Origin: Pipra filicauda
Taxonomy: Eukaryota; Chordata; Aves; Passeriformes; Pipridae
Direction of reading: 5' to 3'
Assembly (NCBI RefSeq): GCF_003945595.2
Contig: NW_024104303.1
Span: forward strand, 1,412,736 to 1,476,735
Length of the DNA: 64,000 nt
Within the stretch, counting starts at the first letter, position 1. Each line of letters begins with the position of its first letter. The notes beneath the pieces are model-generated. The model was not told the DNA's origin and did no database searches. It was given only the letters and a program-made list of their open reading frames with translations. Positions 14,169 to 27,215 of the stretch are shown in pieces. Made by a program: the position numbers and the translations under genes.

Positions 14169-17100
14169 TTATTTTGCTCTCCAAGCATATACAAAATAGA
14201 GAAATACAGTATCAAATGTTGAAATAATTATTTCCCTAAGAACTGCCCAAATCTGTCTCAAACACTGAGAAAAAAACATCACTTTTCCCACTTCTGTAAC
14301 ATTCAGAGAGGTTTGCCAGCTGTCCTTACAGTTGCCTTTTTCTTAAAGAAGCATGCCCTTTTACCTTGCACGTGATGCAAAATGTTACCCACCTAGTCCC
14401 CTGCTCATTCAACTTACGTTTTGCAAAAATTCCTTGCAAGTTTTTGTTTAAATTGACTGAAGTCACTCAGCTTTATTTGAGACTCTAAAGTTACCATTGG
14501 GAGTCAACTGCAATGTAGCATCAGTGATGCGTACATTTTCCAGGCAGTTCTAGCAAAGTACCATGATCACCTCACCACCTGCAGGACATTAAGTGAGCCA
14601 AAAGCCTTACCCACGCCAGATGGTGCATTCATTATGAGGAGGAACCAGAAGTCCAATATAGAGCAATCCCATAAATTTGGTTCCAAAAGTAAGAACAGCA
14701 ACACACATATATTTGATCAAAATATGTATATATTGTGGAGAAAGAGAAAAATTTTAGAAAGCTTTTTCATACACAACTACATACAGTAGGAAATCTTAAA
14801 AGTATTTTCAATCTAAATTAATATAAGAATCTGAGATAAACACTGAAATTTTACTACACCAAATCAACTGTAAGAAAAAATTGCTTAGAGAATACCAAAT
14901 ATTGTGACAGATTCTTGAGAGGGTACAAGACATGGTTCTTTGAAATATCAGTCAGAAATTATCCTTTAAAATGTTGATCAATTGTTGGAAGAATTACATA
15001 AAAGTACTTTTTTTCAGTCATTCTCTTGTCCACTCTTACCAGAAACCCATGACTTTCCTTCAACTAGGTTCCAAGAATTCAAGGCAACACAGCTATATTA
15101 AACAGTTCTTATAAAATGCTATTATTTTTGTGGTAGCTACAAACGTCCTCAAGCCCACTGAATGATCTTTCACGTGAGTTTTCCTTTATAGTATCCCTGA
15201 TGTGTTTTGGTGACATCGAGGTTATCCTTAGTTTTACATTTGTTGGGGGTTTTTTGGTAAGAAATAAATGAAAGACACTTGTAAATTAGAAAATGCTTAT
15301 GCATTTTCTAAAAACAGTTGGGATTTTTTATGTCATAACAAGTACAGATTAGAAGCAACTTGGCAAACTTCAAAAAATAAGTGACCCTTGTAAGTAACTG
15401 GGTAAACAGAGAGAAAAAGTAAATGAAAGAGCAACAAGCAGAATCAATGCTTCAAAGAGGTTATATAAAAGCCTAGAATAAAGGAATAAATTATCAGGAT
15501 CGACAATGTTGTGATGAAAATGAATGAAAAATAAAGCACAGGGTGAAATGATAAATAATAAATGATCTTACAAACACATAAAACCTAAGAAGTTGGCAAG
15601 GAAGTCTGTGGATTCCTTGCGGGAAGGTGAAGGAATAAAACATCAGACAATGTAAATATTGTTGGAAAAAGTAGTGCTAGAATGAGAGAAAGATTTTCAA
15701 GGTGAAAGGAAAATAAACTAAAAATGGAGCTAAAGGTATACTAGGATAAAAAAAAAAAAAAAGTGGAAGTAAGAGAGGTATTATATCATATGTTATATAT
15801 AATATTTGGTGAAACTAAAAACATAACCTGTGATGGATGAGACAGATCATCCCAAAAACTCAAAGCAAAGACCAAGTGGGAGAAAGATCCCCCCAGACCC
15901 CTTAAAACAGGAATTACTGACCTTGTGCTTATTTACTGTTGTGAAAGGCAGAGTAACGTCCTATTCCATAGGTATGAATGGATGTGTAGTGACCTACATA
16001 AATACATCTAATCATCTTAAAGATGGATTAAAAGAACATAAACCAAGAAATTAGAAGATTTGGTTTTGGTTGATTTAAACCAGAATAATTATGACCTTTT
16101 ACAAAAAAGCAGAGCCATGGTAAACCACAATAGAGGGAACCATTTTGTATTTTCGCACCAAAAATTAAATCTCTATTTTGAAGTCATTTTTAATAACCAA
16201 TTTTAATTTGTTATTTCTTAATATAGTCTTCTAGGTAATAAATAAAGGGTAGTGCTGGGAATAACTTAATTTTGTACTTCTACTATATCTTTTATCATGA
16301 CAGAAGAGCTATCAATTCTGCAATACTTGCAGGCATATATTGAGTTTTCTTGAGAGGTTGTATTCTTCCTTTCACAAACTGGAAGGTAATAATAGGAAAT
16401 ATTATATTCTTCTTATCATTAATGTATGGAAAGACACAGGTTTTATAAGAGTGCAAGTTCACAGTTTAACTTCAAGCACAGAAAACTTCTATGAACCTGT
16501 AAATTACCTTCATCACTGACTGCCATCAGCTTTGGTCCCATCTAAGATATTTAGGATTTTTCTCTGAAGATAAGTGAATCTGGATGCGGAAACTGCATAG
16601 TTACCATCCATTGCATGGACCACCAGGAGTTTGCACAGGTTACAAGTCCTTATCATTTTATGGCATTGCCTTTCAACTGCAAAACTTTAAGATATATATC
16701 TCTCTTCATGGGATCGTAGAGGAGATTGAAATTGTCTATCCAGTTGAGTTATGGTACTTGAGCTAAATGCCCCCATATCATTTTAAAAGTAAAGTGGTTG
16801 ACCTTTTCACAGAACTCATAGCAATTTTAGATGAGTTTTTTCAAATATTTTTACATTTGTTTAAACTTCTAATTTCCAGGACTGGGTTATAAATTCTACC
16901 AAACTTTCAAGGAAGTGGAAGACATTGAAGAGTATAACAAAAGGAGGGAGAGAAAGAAATATATTTGGTATTCAAGAGTCTCATGCAACTTAGTTCCAAG
17001 TAATTTGATTAGGAAGTGTAACAACCGTCTTTACATATCCACTACTTCAGAGAGGTTCATTTTTAGAAGCTAGAAAAACATTACGTAAGCAGTTTGTACA

Positions 17101-20100
17101 TTATTCCATCCCCAAATGTATGAAGTGATAGGTCTGTTCCAATTAGAGAGCAGCTTAAAAATTATTTTTTCCAGAAGCAAATGTGACCTCTCACAAGGTA
17201 CATTTGATTTCACAACAATCCAGCAATTTTTAAAAAAACCTAAGTTGTATGAGTTATTCAGTATATTTGGGGATGAATAGCAGGGGATAAAAAAGGCTTT
17301 CAAAGTACTAATACAACACATTGCTTCAAAATCATGGTCTCCTAGAGGGACTGACTCAGATAAATACTCACATGGTGGAAGAAACACATTTTAATGAATT
17401 ATCACAGTGCTGAAGATATTTGTTGCAACAGGATAGCTTTTTCTCTATAGGACTATACTGTATTAAATGTATTTCAATTTGGGATCTGAGAGACTTGTTC
17501 TCTGAAAATAAACCCTTTCCTTTTCAGATTAACTTGTTAATATAATTAAAATTAGGCTCTTGTGTCACACTGTATGTTCAGTATTTCAATTTAATTTTAA
17601 CTTAAATCAGGCCAGAATTTTAAAGGATTCACATTAATTGAAGTCAAATTGTTGTTTGCAGTGTCAAAGAAATGTTACAGCACCCAATAATGTCACTGTG
17701 GATAAAGTAACAATTTAGTTCCCTAATTTTGGAAGGTTATAACACCCCTAGAAGGGTTTTGTTGTTTTGGGGTTTTTTTGAAATGCCTCGTGGTCTGGAA
17801 ATCCCAACGTACATGTCTTTCACTCACTGTCTACTCCATACATGGTTTATATATATACACCCCTTTTTTAAATTTAGAGTGAGTAGTTTAAAACTCAGGT
17901 GTTTGAAGGGCAAAAGATGACAAGGAGGATATCTCTGTTGCAGAGAAGATTCAGCAGTGTGACAAACAGCCTGCAAGGATCATGGGCTCAAGAGCCTTCA
18001 TACTTCCTCTTCCAGAGTTCTTCACAATTAACAGAACAAAGAGTTCAAGAAAAATTTTATGGCAATTTACAAGAATACAGTGAATTTTCACTTTGCTATA
18101 AATTTCCCCTCCTCTTACAAGACTGCCTTTCAGCACAGTTTTCCGCTGTTGTGTTTTCCATGAAAATAATTCACACTTTCCTTCCTTACTCCTCTTCCAA
18201 AAGGTGGACATTACTTCAGTCTTCATGTTTATAAATTATTTCAGCAAGCAGATGAAATGCTCAACAGTGCTAGAATTGAAGCTGACCGTGATTTTAGCAG
18301 TGGTCCTGTCATGAGACATTTCTTGGTGCACACTTTTGTGAAATAACTCAAAGAATCAGCTTGGGAGAGTGATGATGTAACCTGGGAATTAAGCTAGAGG
18401 GTTGAAGTTATATCTGAGAGGACTAGAAATGATTGATATGCTCAGTGAAGTATAAATAGTCAGAGATGTTAGCTGCTGATCTTTTTAAATTTTCCTTAGT
18501 AGACTCTTAGTAAAGACAGTATAAAAGGATGCACTGTCAAATGTTGATGTTAGCAGCTCTGCCTTAAAGTTATTCTGAGCCTTAATATAGTGATGTGTGT
18601 TTTCTCCTTTATTTTTCATTTTTCATGGGAATACCTGCCAAAATTCAGACATAATTCAAGGTGCCAGGAACAGAAAAACTTGTCTCAATCTCTCCTGAGG
18701 TTCCTTTCAGTTTCTGCCCACCTCTGCTCACCCTGAAATTTCTCTTGTTTTCAGGGTGAGGACAGCGGAATATCCACAATGTGTGCTATGATTTTTATGT
18801 TTTACATAACCTGTAAGATAGCAGCACCTCAAAATTATCAATTCCACCAGGTACAGTTACTCCATTTCTGCTGATTTTGTCAGTAAATTTAAGGTCTCAT
18901 GCATATTCTGGTATTTACATTTTGCTGCTGAATGAATCTAGAGTTTTTAATGAAGAAAAAGCATTAATTTAATTAAAATTAAATCACAGTGTACAGGAAG
19001 GAACCACAGTGGGTGATGCAGGGGCAGAAATGTTTCTACTAGAAAACTCAATCTTCATTTTTCCAACTGTCCTGATTTTAGCTAGTGTAGAGTTAATTTC
19101 TAGGGGGGATTGAACAAGCAGGTGCATTGTGCTTTATTTCAGCTGGGCTTAAAACATGACACCAAATTATAAAACTGAATCATTTAATCTTACAGTTCTT
19201 TTCTGATAGCTTATATATAATATTGCATAACCAGATACATGCCAATTTGACTTACTCTAAATTTTCATAGAAAACATAAAAATACAGAATTTGAAGGAAT
19301 CCAAGAAAGACATACTTCTGTTCTGAGACAGAATTAGATATGACTAAAATAATCTCTCACAATCAGATGTGCCATGTGAGTCATTTTCCCTTTAAGAATG
19401 TCTCAGAGTTGCTTTTCCTTTCTGGGTTTTAAAAAATAAATAAATAAATCAAGAAAGAGAGAAATCATAGGAAGAAAAATACATTCTCCAATTTTTAATA
19501 GAGAATAGAGAGAAGATAACAACAGATATTTGGTGGGAATACTCCCTGCCTATTTTCCTTTCCTTTAAAAAAAACAATGTGGGACAGAGTGAAATCCCAA
19601 TTACCTACTTAAAGAAAATTCTCTAGAGACTTCAATCAGCTATCAAAATCTTAGGGATTTGAAAGAAATAGAGCTAGAATAACAGAAATGGTTTACACAG
19701 CAAACGTAATTTTCTTTTAAAATTGTCCATATATGGTTATTAGTTCTTCACATCAAAAAAATTAAATATAGTAGAACACACTTTATAAGCTTATTTATAG
19801 AAGAGAGGTGAATATTTAAAGGAGGGTAATTACAGAAGAATAAATCAAGATTATTTACTACAGTTTGTGAAGAAAAATTTGGCTAACAGTACTATACCTT
19901 TAGGAAAAAAAATCAGGATGTTATTTAAAATATGGCTATTATTCTTTATCAGTGATGAGCCAGAAAAAAAAAAAAAAAGCACAAACACAGTCCTTGCTTC
20001 AGAAGACTGCAACATAAGTTAAACTACAAACAGTTACACGGGAAGAAGAGGAGAGGGAAGAAACCTGTAAAACCCTGAGATCTAGGACTTTTACATTTTT

Positions 20101-20104
20101 TTCT

Positions 20105-20155
20105 TCTGTGTGTATATATATACATATAATACATATATGATCATCTACCACATAC
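20105..20155. repeat. TA/TG-rich simple repeat
   Basis: The sequence alternates TG and TA dinucleotides and ACATATA-like units over about 50 bases, typical of an imperfect purine-pyrimidine microsatellite. Confidence 0.75.
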
Positions 20156-23100
20156 ATGAAAATAAAACAGAATATACATACAGATGACATAAGAGTCCAT
20201 CTATTTTAAAAGAGAGAACTATATATGAAAGAGCATAGTAGAGTTCACAGATGAGTAATTTCAAGTAAGAATTTACTTTGTTAAAAAGTCTCTCTCCAAA
20301 GTACCACTATTTTGTCAGAATCATTGCAAGTTACATAGAAGAGATGTGGAATACAGACATTGTATTTTGGTTTAGCTTAGAATTTTTTATTTGCTCTATT
20401 TTCTCAGTCATTCAGTACATTTCTTGTTATGAAAAAGCAAATCCAAAGTACCATAGCCTTCATCTATCCCTACTCTTTAAGATACTTACAAAACTCCCAA
20501 GGAGACTGAAGATAAGAGCATGTTTCCAGTTGTCCTGGCTAAATGCTGGCAATACCACCACAACTGGACAAAATCAGAGGTGCAAGGGCATTTTCACATC
20601 CTGGCCACATAAGAGAGGAGTAGGGCTCTACAGGTGTTCCTAATACTCTCCTGTCCCCAGGTGGAAATGCATATCCTAGTTTTCCTTGCTGAAAATAAAG
20701 TGTATTTCAGATTAAAAGTCACTGAATTAGGTTAGTACAATAAGAAAAACAGTAAGAAATACTAAGTCATGCCAGAGATATCAAAGTGACTGGTTAATTA
20801 CTGCACATTCTACTCTTTTGAGCCCCACATTTTGCAAAGTTACAACAGTTTAATATCTCACTGCTGTCAAAAACAATAAACAAAGACAATTAGATGCACG
20901 GACAACATTAATCTTACCCTCCCCACACGTAGTATTTAAACTGGAACTACCATCTCTCTCAGTTTTCCCAAAGGAAGGTTAATAAATGAACATAAGGGCT
21001 CAGCTCTACTTTACAGGAATTGTGTTTTATGGCTTTTTCTTCAAGGGGGATACAGAGATACCTGTCTAACTAGGTACTTTAGAACTATGGTGATCTTTAA
21101 CTATTGGACCACAAAATTATTAGGAAGGAACAAAATCCTTTCCCTCCAAATAGGCAAACAAGTAAGCAACAAGTTTCCCTCTATTGAAACATCATAAAAG
21201 AAATACACTGCAGTATTATCGTTACAGCAGTTCAACAAGTTCATCTCTCATGATTCAGAGGTCATAAAGAATAAAATCATTTCATGACCATGCTTATCAG
21301 TAAACCAAAGCCTAAAACTCTATGATAGTCATAATGGGAATATTAGCTGGCCATAATGATGAAGAGGTTACTTTTTTTCTGCCGCCCTCTTAAATAAATG
21401 TGTAAAACACCATCAGCTTTGTTTTCATTATCCAGGTGTTGTATAAAAGGGGAAAGAAGCTGAAGCAGAAGGGTGAAGAACAGATATATACATATATATT
21501 ATTGTAATCTTTACCAGAATGTAGAATTTGGTTCAGAGAGTTGCATTGGTTCATTAGAGACATAAAAACCTGATATAAAATTTAGATATCTCAACACCCA
21601 TACAGAACTGAGCAACATAATTTTCTTTCTATCCCATTTGTGCCTATTCAATGAAGTGTAAGGCCTTCCATTACATACATATATAGATACTCTGTGTGTC
21701 TGTAAATGCTGATGACTATAGTGGTCCTTCAACACACAGTTACAATTTGGTTTAATAGGAGCCATAAGGAGTGCTCACTGATTATGAAATCAAGCTCTAT
21801 ACAACTTTTATCAATACACAGTACTGACAAATCTGTTTCTTTAATGCTGATATACTATATGTATACTATTTATTTCCACTTAATCATTCAGTATTACATT
21901 AAAAGCTTAGAACAGATATAATTATTTAAAATAACAACTCACAGCTAAGAATTTTAATAGTAACAGCAGCAAAACATGGCCACCAAAATTTGTTTAAACA
22001 CATGAATTCAAACCACAAGTTTTATAATATCCCACTTAGCTGTACAACACCTTCAAGCCTCCGCAGATACACAGTCTCAAAAGACAACCCTAACCTTTAG
22101 GAATTTCAGAATAATTTTTAAAAGAGGTTCAACTAAATATTGGAACAAAGATGCCACCATGCGTAATGTCCTGCCAGTAGTGATTTTTGTATAATTCAAC
22201 ATCATTTAAGTGATCTGTGTCTCCAACTAGTATTTGAAACTCTACCCGGGTATCTGCCAATAGACGAGAGAACAGAGCAAATGGGTTGCTATCCTGGCAG
22301 TGCACTAAAGAAATTGAGTAATGCATTTAGCACCAGTTTCCACTTCTGGATGAACTCAGGGCACTGGCTAAAAAAATGCACATTTAAGGTAATTTAATTT
22401 TAAGAAAGAGAAGGTCACAATCTACTACTCAGTCTCAGATGGCCAACCAGTCGACCTTGCTGCTAAAATAATGCAGTAATCTAAATGCAAGAGATGATCT
22501 GAAACCACTGCTAAATTCCAGACTGAGCAACTCTTTGAGTTATTGAACACCTTGATCCTCATACAGCTGTGTTGTGCAGAAAACAGGTAAACTCTGTGTC
22601 AGTACCAAAAGAGCATTTGGTTCCACTCACAATGGGACCAAATGAGGTTGCCTACCTCATTTGACTTGCACGAGGCAGTCTTGTATTTGGATATCATTTA
22701 CTTGCTAGACATGCTGTATTGTCTTGAACTTATTCAGTTATAACAGGAAGGGTAACATGATGCAATGTTGTGATGTGAGGCACTTTTCAGGGCTCCTGTG
22801 GGTAGCAAAACAGGATTTGGATAGACTGGTTACAGTGTGCCACTGAAAGAATTAAAAGACAGTCTTGTCTTCATGAACCAAAGGCTGAATGGACATTCTG
22901 GATACTAAATCATCATTCATTACCTTCAAATTGATCCTGCCACAAGTATTTTGGGCCCACCTTGTTTACATTATCATTGCCTCAGATATCATTGCCTCCT
23001 TGATTTTGTATGTATGAGAATTCAGTGCCCATAATAACAAACACAGAATAAAATTTTATGAATGCTAAAATAAACATCCCAGAAAAATGCTCAACTCACT

Positions 23101-25743
23101 CAAACCAGTCTCTCAATTGTGACAAAATCAAAACTATAAAAGATTAAACCCACAAACTTGTCATTCTCCCCATGGTTGCCAAAAGCTCCCTGTTCTCAAA
23201 TAGTAATGAAAGGTGATGTCTGTAGAAGTCCCTGTCAGTCATGGAGACATATAAATCCATATATATTCAGGATACCTAAGTTACATTAAATCGGGAACAT
23301 TTTAAAAGTAATATTTGCTTTTAATCTTCCAACATAACAATACCATATCATGACTGTTTTGTGGTGAAACTCTGCCTCCCTCTTTCTCACCCACAATGTT
23401 TTTCCCTCGTGTGCTTTTGCATTATAATTTACAATAAAGTTTCCTGAACCTACCCCTAAAACACGCAAGTCCACCCACTGGTTTCTAAAATTAAGGCATA
23501 CCTGTTCTAATCCTCAGTAATTTCCAACTTTACCAATCAAGGCAATTAAAACCACACCAGTGCATAAAGGCAGACATCTAAGCCTACACAGCAGGGTTTT
23601 GGAAGCTCTTAGTAGCTTCTTTCAAATTACCTATTGAGCAGAAAGGTACAAGTGAGGAATCAAGAGGTTGTAGTGCTGTGAAGGTGCCATCCCTGCAAGA
23701 TCGGGGTATGTAAGAAGTGAAACATTCAAAAGACTTCAGATGCAAAGCAAAAACTAGTACAGTGCTCTCAGAAGGTGGGAAATTTGCCAAGCAATTTTAT
23801 TCATTTTTTTATACTCTTGAGGTAGAGTTTTGACAGATTCATTATCAGCTGAGGAAGTCAAAAGATCAATTTATGGTGAGGTTGATGTAATCCTACCTGC
23901 ATGCGGTGAATGCACAGACTAACATAATTTTTCTTATTGTTGTTAGAGAAATAGACACATGCTATATGTACTCTCTGTGTGAAATTCTAACATGCACGTT
24001 TTGGTGCCTCTGTGATACTCAACCAAACAAGAATGTAGCTCCACTCAATTCTGTTTGGCTGAGCTAAGCCCTTCCTCCAGAAAGCACACAGTTCTCACAA
24101 TCGTTATTGTTTAAGAAGCCCGGTAAAGTTCATTAATTCAGCTGTCGAATATTAATGTATCATCAACTGACTAAAGGTTATGTAAAAGTGCTGTTTACCA
24201 GCTAAGTAGCTCAGAGAAGCCCTTCTGTTGACTGCTATTGGCAGAAATCCATGCTAAAAGGGTACTGCCTGCTAAAGACTATCGTTGCCTTTGTACTTTG
24301 GCTGCCATGAAGAGTGACAGACTGAACAAGCAAAAGCTAGGTTCACAAAAGACTTTCTGGAAGAAAGAAGAAGAGTTATGCAAAGAACTTCATTGAAATG
24401 TGACATACTAACTTTGTTCTTCCTTGGCCTTGCCCTTTTTCTTCTCTCCTCCTCTGTCTCCTCCAGAAAACTGTGACTTGCCTTTCCATCAGGGACATTC
24501 TTCTGGAAGATAACATTTTTCTTTCCTCATTTATGAAGAAGCAGATGTCTCTTCCTCACACTTCCTCACTGGTTTTCAGATTTCATAAAAGATTAATTTT
24601 CTTTCCTCTCAATGTCTTTCCTTTGTCTGTGATTTTTCAAAATTTAAAACAAGGAGTTTTCTCTCCTTGAAATGCAGGAAAAAGTATGCAGGATTCATCA
24701 GTCAGGAAACTGCTATCAATAAATGCCAACACAGACACGTAAACACCTTCTTGCTTGGAAAATAAATCCTGATCTGGAAGGTTTCAGTGATACACACAGG
24801 TCGTCTCCAAGAGTAGAGACATCAAGCCTTTATTCTGGCAGAGCGCAACTACCTGGGCTTCCAGAAGCCAGTTTTACCCTACAGATTGTGTCAGAGACCA
24901 TCTGCATCCCCTTGACACAACAGGCAGGGCAAATTGGTCATGGGTACCTGGGTCCTTAACAGGGCAGTGCATCTTCTTGTTTACTGACACTAATAATTTA
25001 ATAACTGAGTAAAATATAGAGGTCCTTGGTCAGTTTCCCTCTGATCCAATCTTCACAAAGGTCAGTGGTAGGACGTCAGAAGTTCAAAAGCTGCATATCT
25101 TGGTATATGGCCAAAACCTCAAAACCCCATTCACTATGTTTTTACAAATATCACAATGTTTTCTCTCAGCATGCAACTCTGGTCAATGACAATGGTGCTC
25201 ATAATTATTCAGCTGGCTACCAGCAAGCTCCTAAGCATAATGATGTGATTTACACTAGAGGTGAAGAGAGATGACATGCACTCAAATGAGATAAAGTCCA
25301 TCCCACCCATTTGCTGCTCATAGTAAGGAAATCTAAAAGAAAGCAATAAAGACTGTGGAATAAAAGATAAGGAACAAGTGCAATGGATCAAACCAGTAAT
25401 ATCAGGAAAGCAAATTATGAGTGTTTAACAGGTCACATTTCAAACTACAAATCATGATGTTCTGCAATTCAGGCCAATTCACAGTTCTCCCCTGACAGAT
25501 TACATATAGTTAAAGCTGTCCAGTTATTAGATCTCACAACAACCTTACAAAGAGAACACTGCCCTATAATTTAACCTAATTATGGGCATGCAGATGAATC
25601 CTGCTCATTCTATGATATTTATTGATTGGGATTTCTGATTCAGAGCTGAACATGATGCTCAAGTAAACATCACAAGAATCACAGTTTGATTAGTTACATC
25701 ATCCGCCTGTTTAATCTGCAGCCTGGCTTCTCATTTTCCTTCT

Positions 25744-25771
25744 ATGATTTATAATGCATATTACAAATCAT
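25744..25771. repeat. Imperfect 28-nt palindrome centred on an octamer-like core
   Basis: The outer arms ATGATTT and AAATCAT pair perfectly, followed inward by one mismatch and TAAT/ATTA, with ATGCATA-like sequence in the middle. POU-domain factors bind ATGCAAAT-like and ATGCATAT-like sites, so this could be a regulatory palindrome inside the mixed-composition block at 25400-25870. No functional evidence is available from sequence alone. Confidence 0.45.
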
Positions 25772-26458
25772 AAGATTTGCCTCTGGTTACATTAAGCAGA
25801 TATTACAAATGCTGCTTCTCTGCTTCCTTTGTCAAATGGCCGTCAGCAGACAGACAGGAGGCTTTAGACATGGTTAAAAAGAAATTATAGAGATGGGTAT
25901 AGAATTTCAGTGACTGCATCTCTGCAAATAGCTGAAGGGGGATGGATTTCACTTCAAATATTTTCAGTTCCAGAGAATTCTCTGGAGTACCATTTACTCC
26001 CAGTAGTTAGGAAATGGCTCAAAACCAGTAGTTAATAGTCTTCTTCCATTCATGTGTTGAAAAGAAATTAAATTTTTGCTTTAGTGCAGAACTTTGTGTA
26101 ATGCCATGTCAATAGATCCATTAGGAAGAAGCTGAGTGAGAAATAACGTGCAATTTTTACATCACATTTGTATTTCTGCAGTTGCTGGGTCTTTCACCAG
26201 AGGCTACTGGAGAGTACCCAGAAGAGGTCTGACAACTGGTTGGCAATGCTCTGTGTCCATCTGTGAGGCAGTATGGAAAAATAGTCCTGAATGAATACTG
26301 ATGACTGCAGAAGGAGGACAGCAATGACATAAAGACAAGATGGAAGCGAAGACCTGAAATGCTGCTTTGGCAGCCCTATAGATTTACAGAACTTCACCAA
26401 AAGTTGTTAAAAACACCTCAGAGACTGATAAGGTACTTAAGGAGCTGATTGTTAAATA

Positions 26459-27215
26459 GTTCAACAAGACCAAGTGCTGGGTCCTGCATGTGGGTCACAA
26501 CAGCCCCAAGCAGCACAACAGGCTTGAGGAAGAGTGGCTGGAAAGCTGCCCAGCAGAAATGGACTGGGGATGCTGATTGACAGCCAGCAGTGTGCCCAGG
26601 TGGGCAAGAAGACCAGTGGCATCCTGGCTTGTATCAGAAATGGTGTGCCTAGCAGGACCAGGGCAGGGATTGTATTCCTGTACTTGGCACTGCTGAGGCC
26701 ACACCTTGAATCCTTTGTTCAGTTTTGGGCCCCTCAGTTCGAGAAAGGCATTGAGGTTCTGGAGCAATTCCAGAGAAGGGCAACTGAGCTAGTGAAGGGT
26801 CTAGAGAGTAATTCATATCAGATGCTGCTGAGGGAGCTGGGGTTGTTTATTCTGGAGAAAAAGAGGTTCTTTGGAGACCTCATCACTCTCTACAACTACC
26901 TGAAAGGTGGTTGTAGCCAGGTGGGGGACAGTCTCTTCTCCCAGGCAACTAGTGACAGAAGAAGACATAGCTTCAAGTTGCACGGGGGGAGGTTCAGGTT
27001 GGACATCAGGAAGAATTTCTTCACAGAAAGAGTTGTCAAGCACTGGAACAGGGGACCCGGGAGACTGGCGGATTACTTCGTTCCTGAAGGCATTCAGGAA
27101 GTGACACATAGGGACATTTAGCTATGGTCTAGTTGACAAGGTGGTGATCAGTCAAAGGTTGGACTCAGTGATCTTGGAGGTCTTTTTCAACCTAAATGAT
27201 TTTATGATTCTTTGA
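26459..27215 (+). mobile_element. CR1 LINE copy: RT thumb region and 3' end
   Basis: This is a 5'-truncated CR1 of about 0.76 kb that starts in the 'NKxKCWVLHxGHN' segment after the RT palm and runs to the 3' tail. Near 27125-27195 it has the conserved 3' UTR wording (GGTTGGACT...GATCTTGGAGG), and it ends with a degenerate octamer tail (about 27198-27215). Compared with the copy ending at 51605, about 14 bases are missing near 26581, just before the shared CCAGCAGTGTG stretch. It belongs to the same sequence group as the 46-51 kb copy, not the 5.7 and 12.5 kb copies. Confidence 0.92.
26534..27121 (+). pseudogene. CR1 RT C-terminal remnant, 195 codons still open
   Basis: The ORF keeps a long stretch of the CR1 RT C-terminal domain in one frame. 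It contains 'GILACIRN' (about residues 29-36), '[19 protein letters not shown]' (about 51-69), '[17 protein letters not shown]' (74-90), '[13 protein letters not shown]' (98-110), '[12 protein letters not shown]' (115-126) and '[21 protein letters not shown]' (152-172). It lacks the catalytic palm, so it cannot encode an active enzyme. The start codon is accidental. The preserved frame suggests a fairly young insertion rather than selection. Confidence 0.88.

Larger units (their letters stand above)
14169..26458. other. Unique AT-rich non-coding stretch
   Basis: No gene is supported. The largest ORFs (for example 121 codons at 20278-20643 and 111 codons at 17899-18234) show no domain, no repeat and no exon-like boundary pattern. 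There are poly(A) runs of 15 at about 15748-15762 and 19964-19978, and a TA-rich microsatellite near 20105-20155. Two sub-stretches, about 24080-24400 and 25400-25870, have a more mixed composition with several homeodomain-like TAAT cores. They could be conserved regulatory sequence, but that is only an impression. Confidence 0.5.

Noticed and set aside
20278..20643. 121-codon ORF
   Set aside because: Composition follows the AT-rich background, there is no motif, and no splice or promoter context.
23584..23790. Possible minus-strand CR1 end (the phrase GCAGGGATGGCACC on the reverse strand)
   Set aside because: Similarity covers fewer than 20 bases and no tail or second conserved block follows.
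24770..25250. Possible degraded LTR (CCTTTATTCTGG and later wording reminiscent of bird LTRs)
   Set aside because: No matching termini, target duplication or second copy in the window could be found; the resemblance is too vague.
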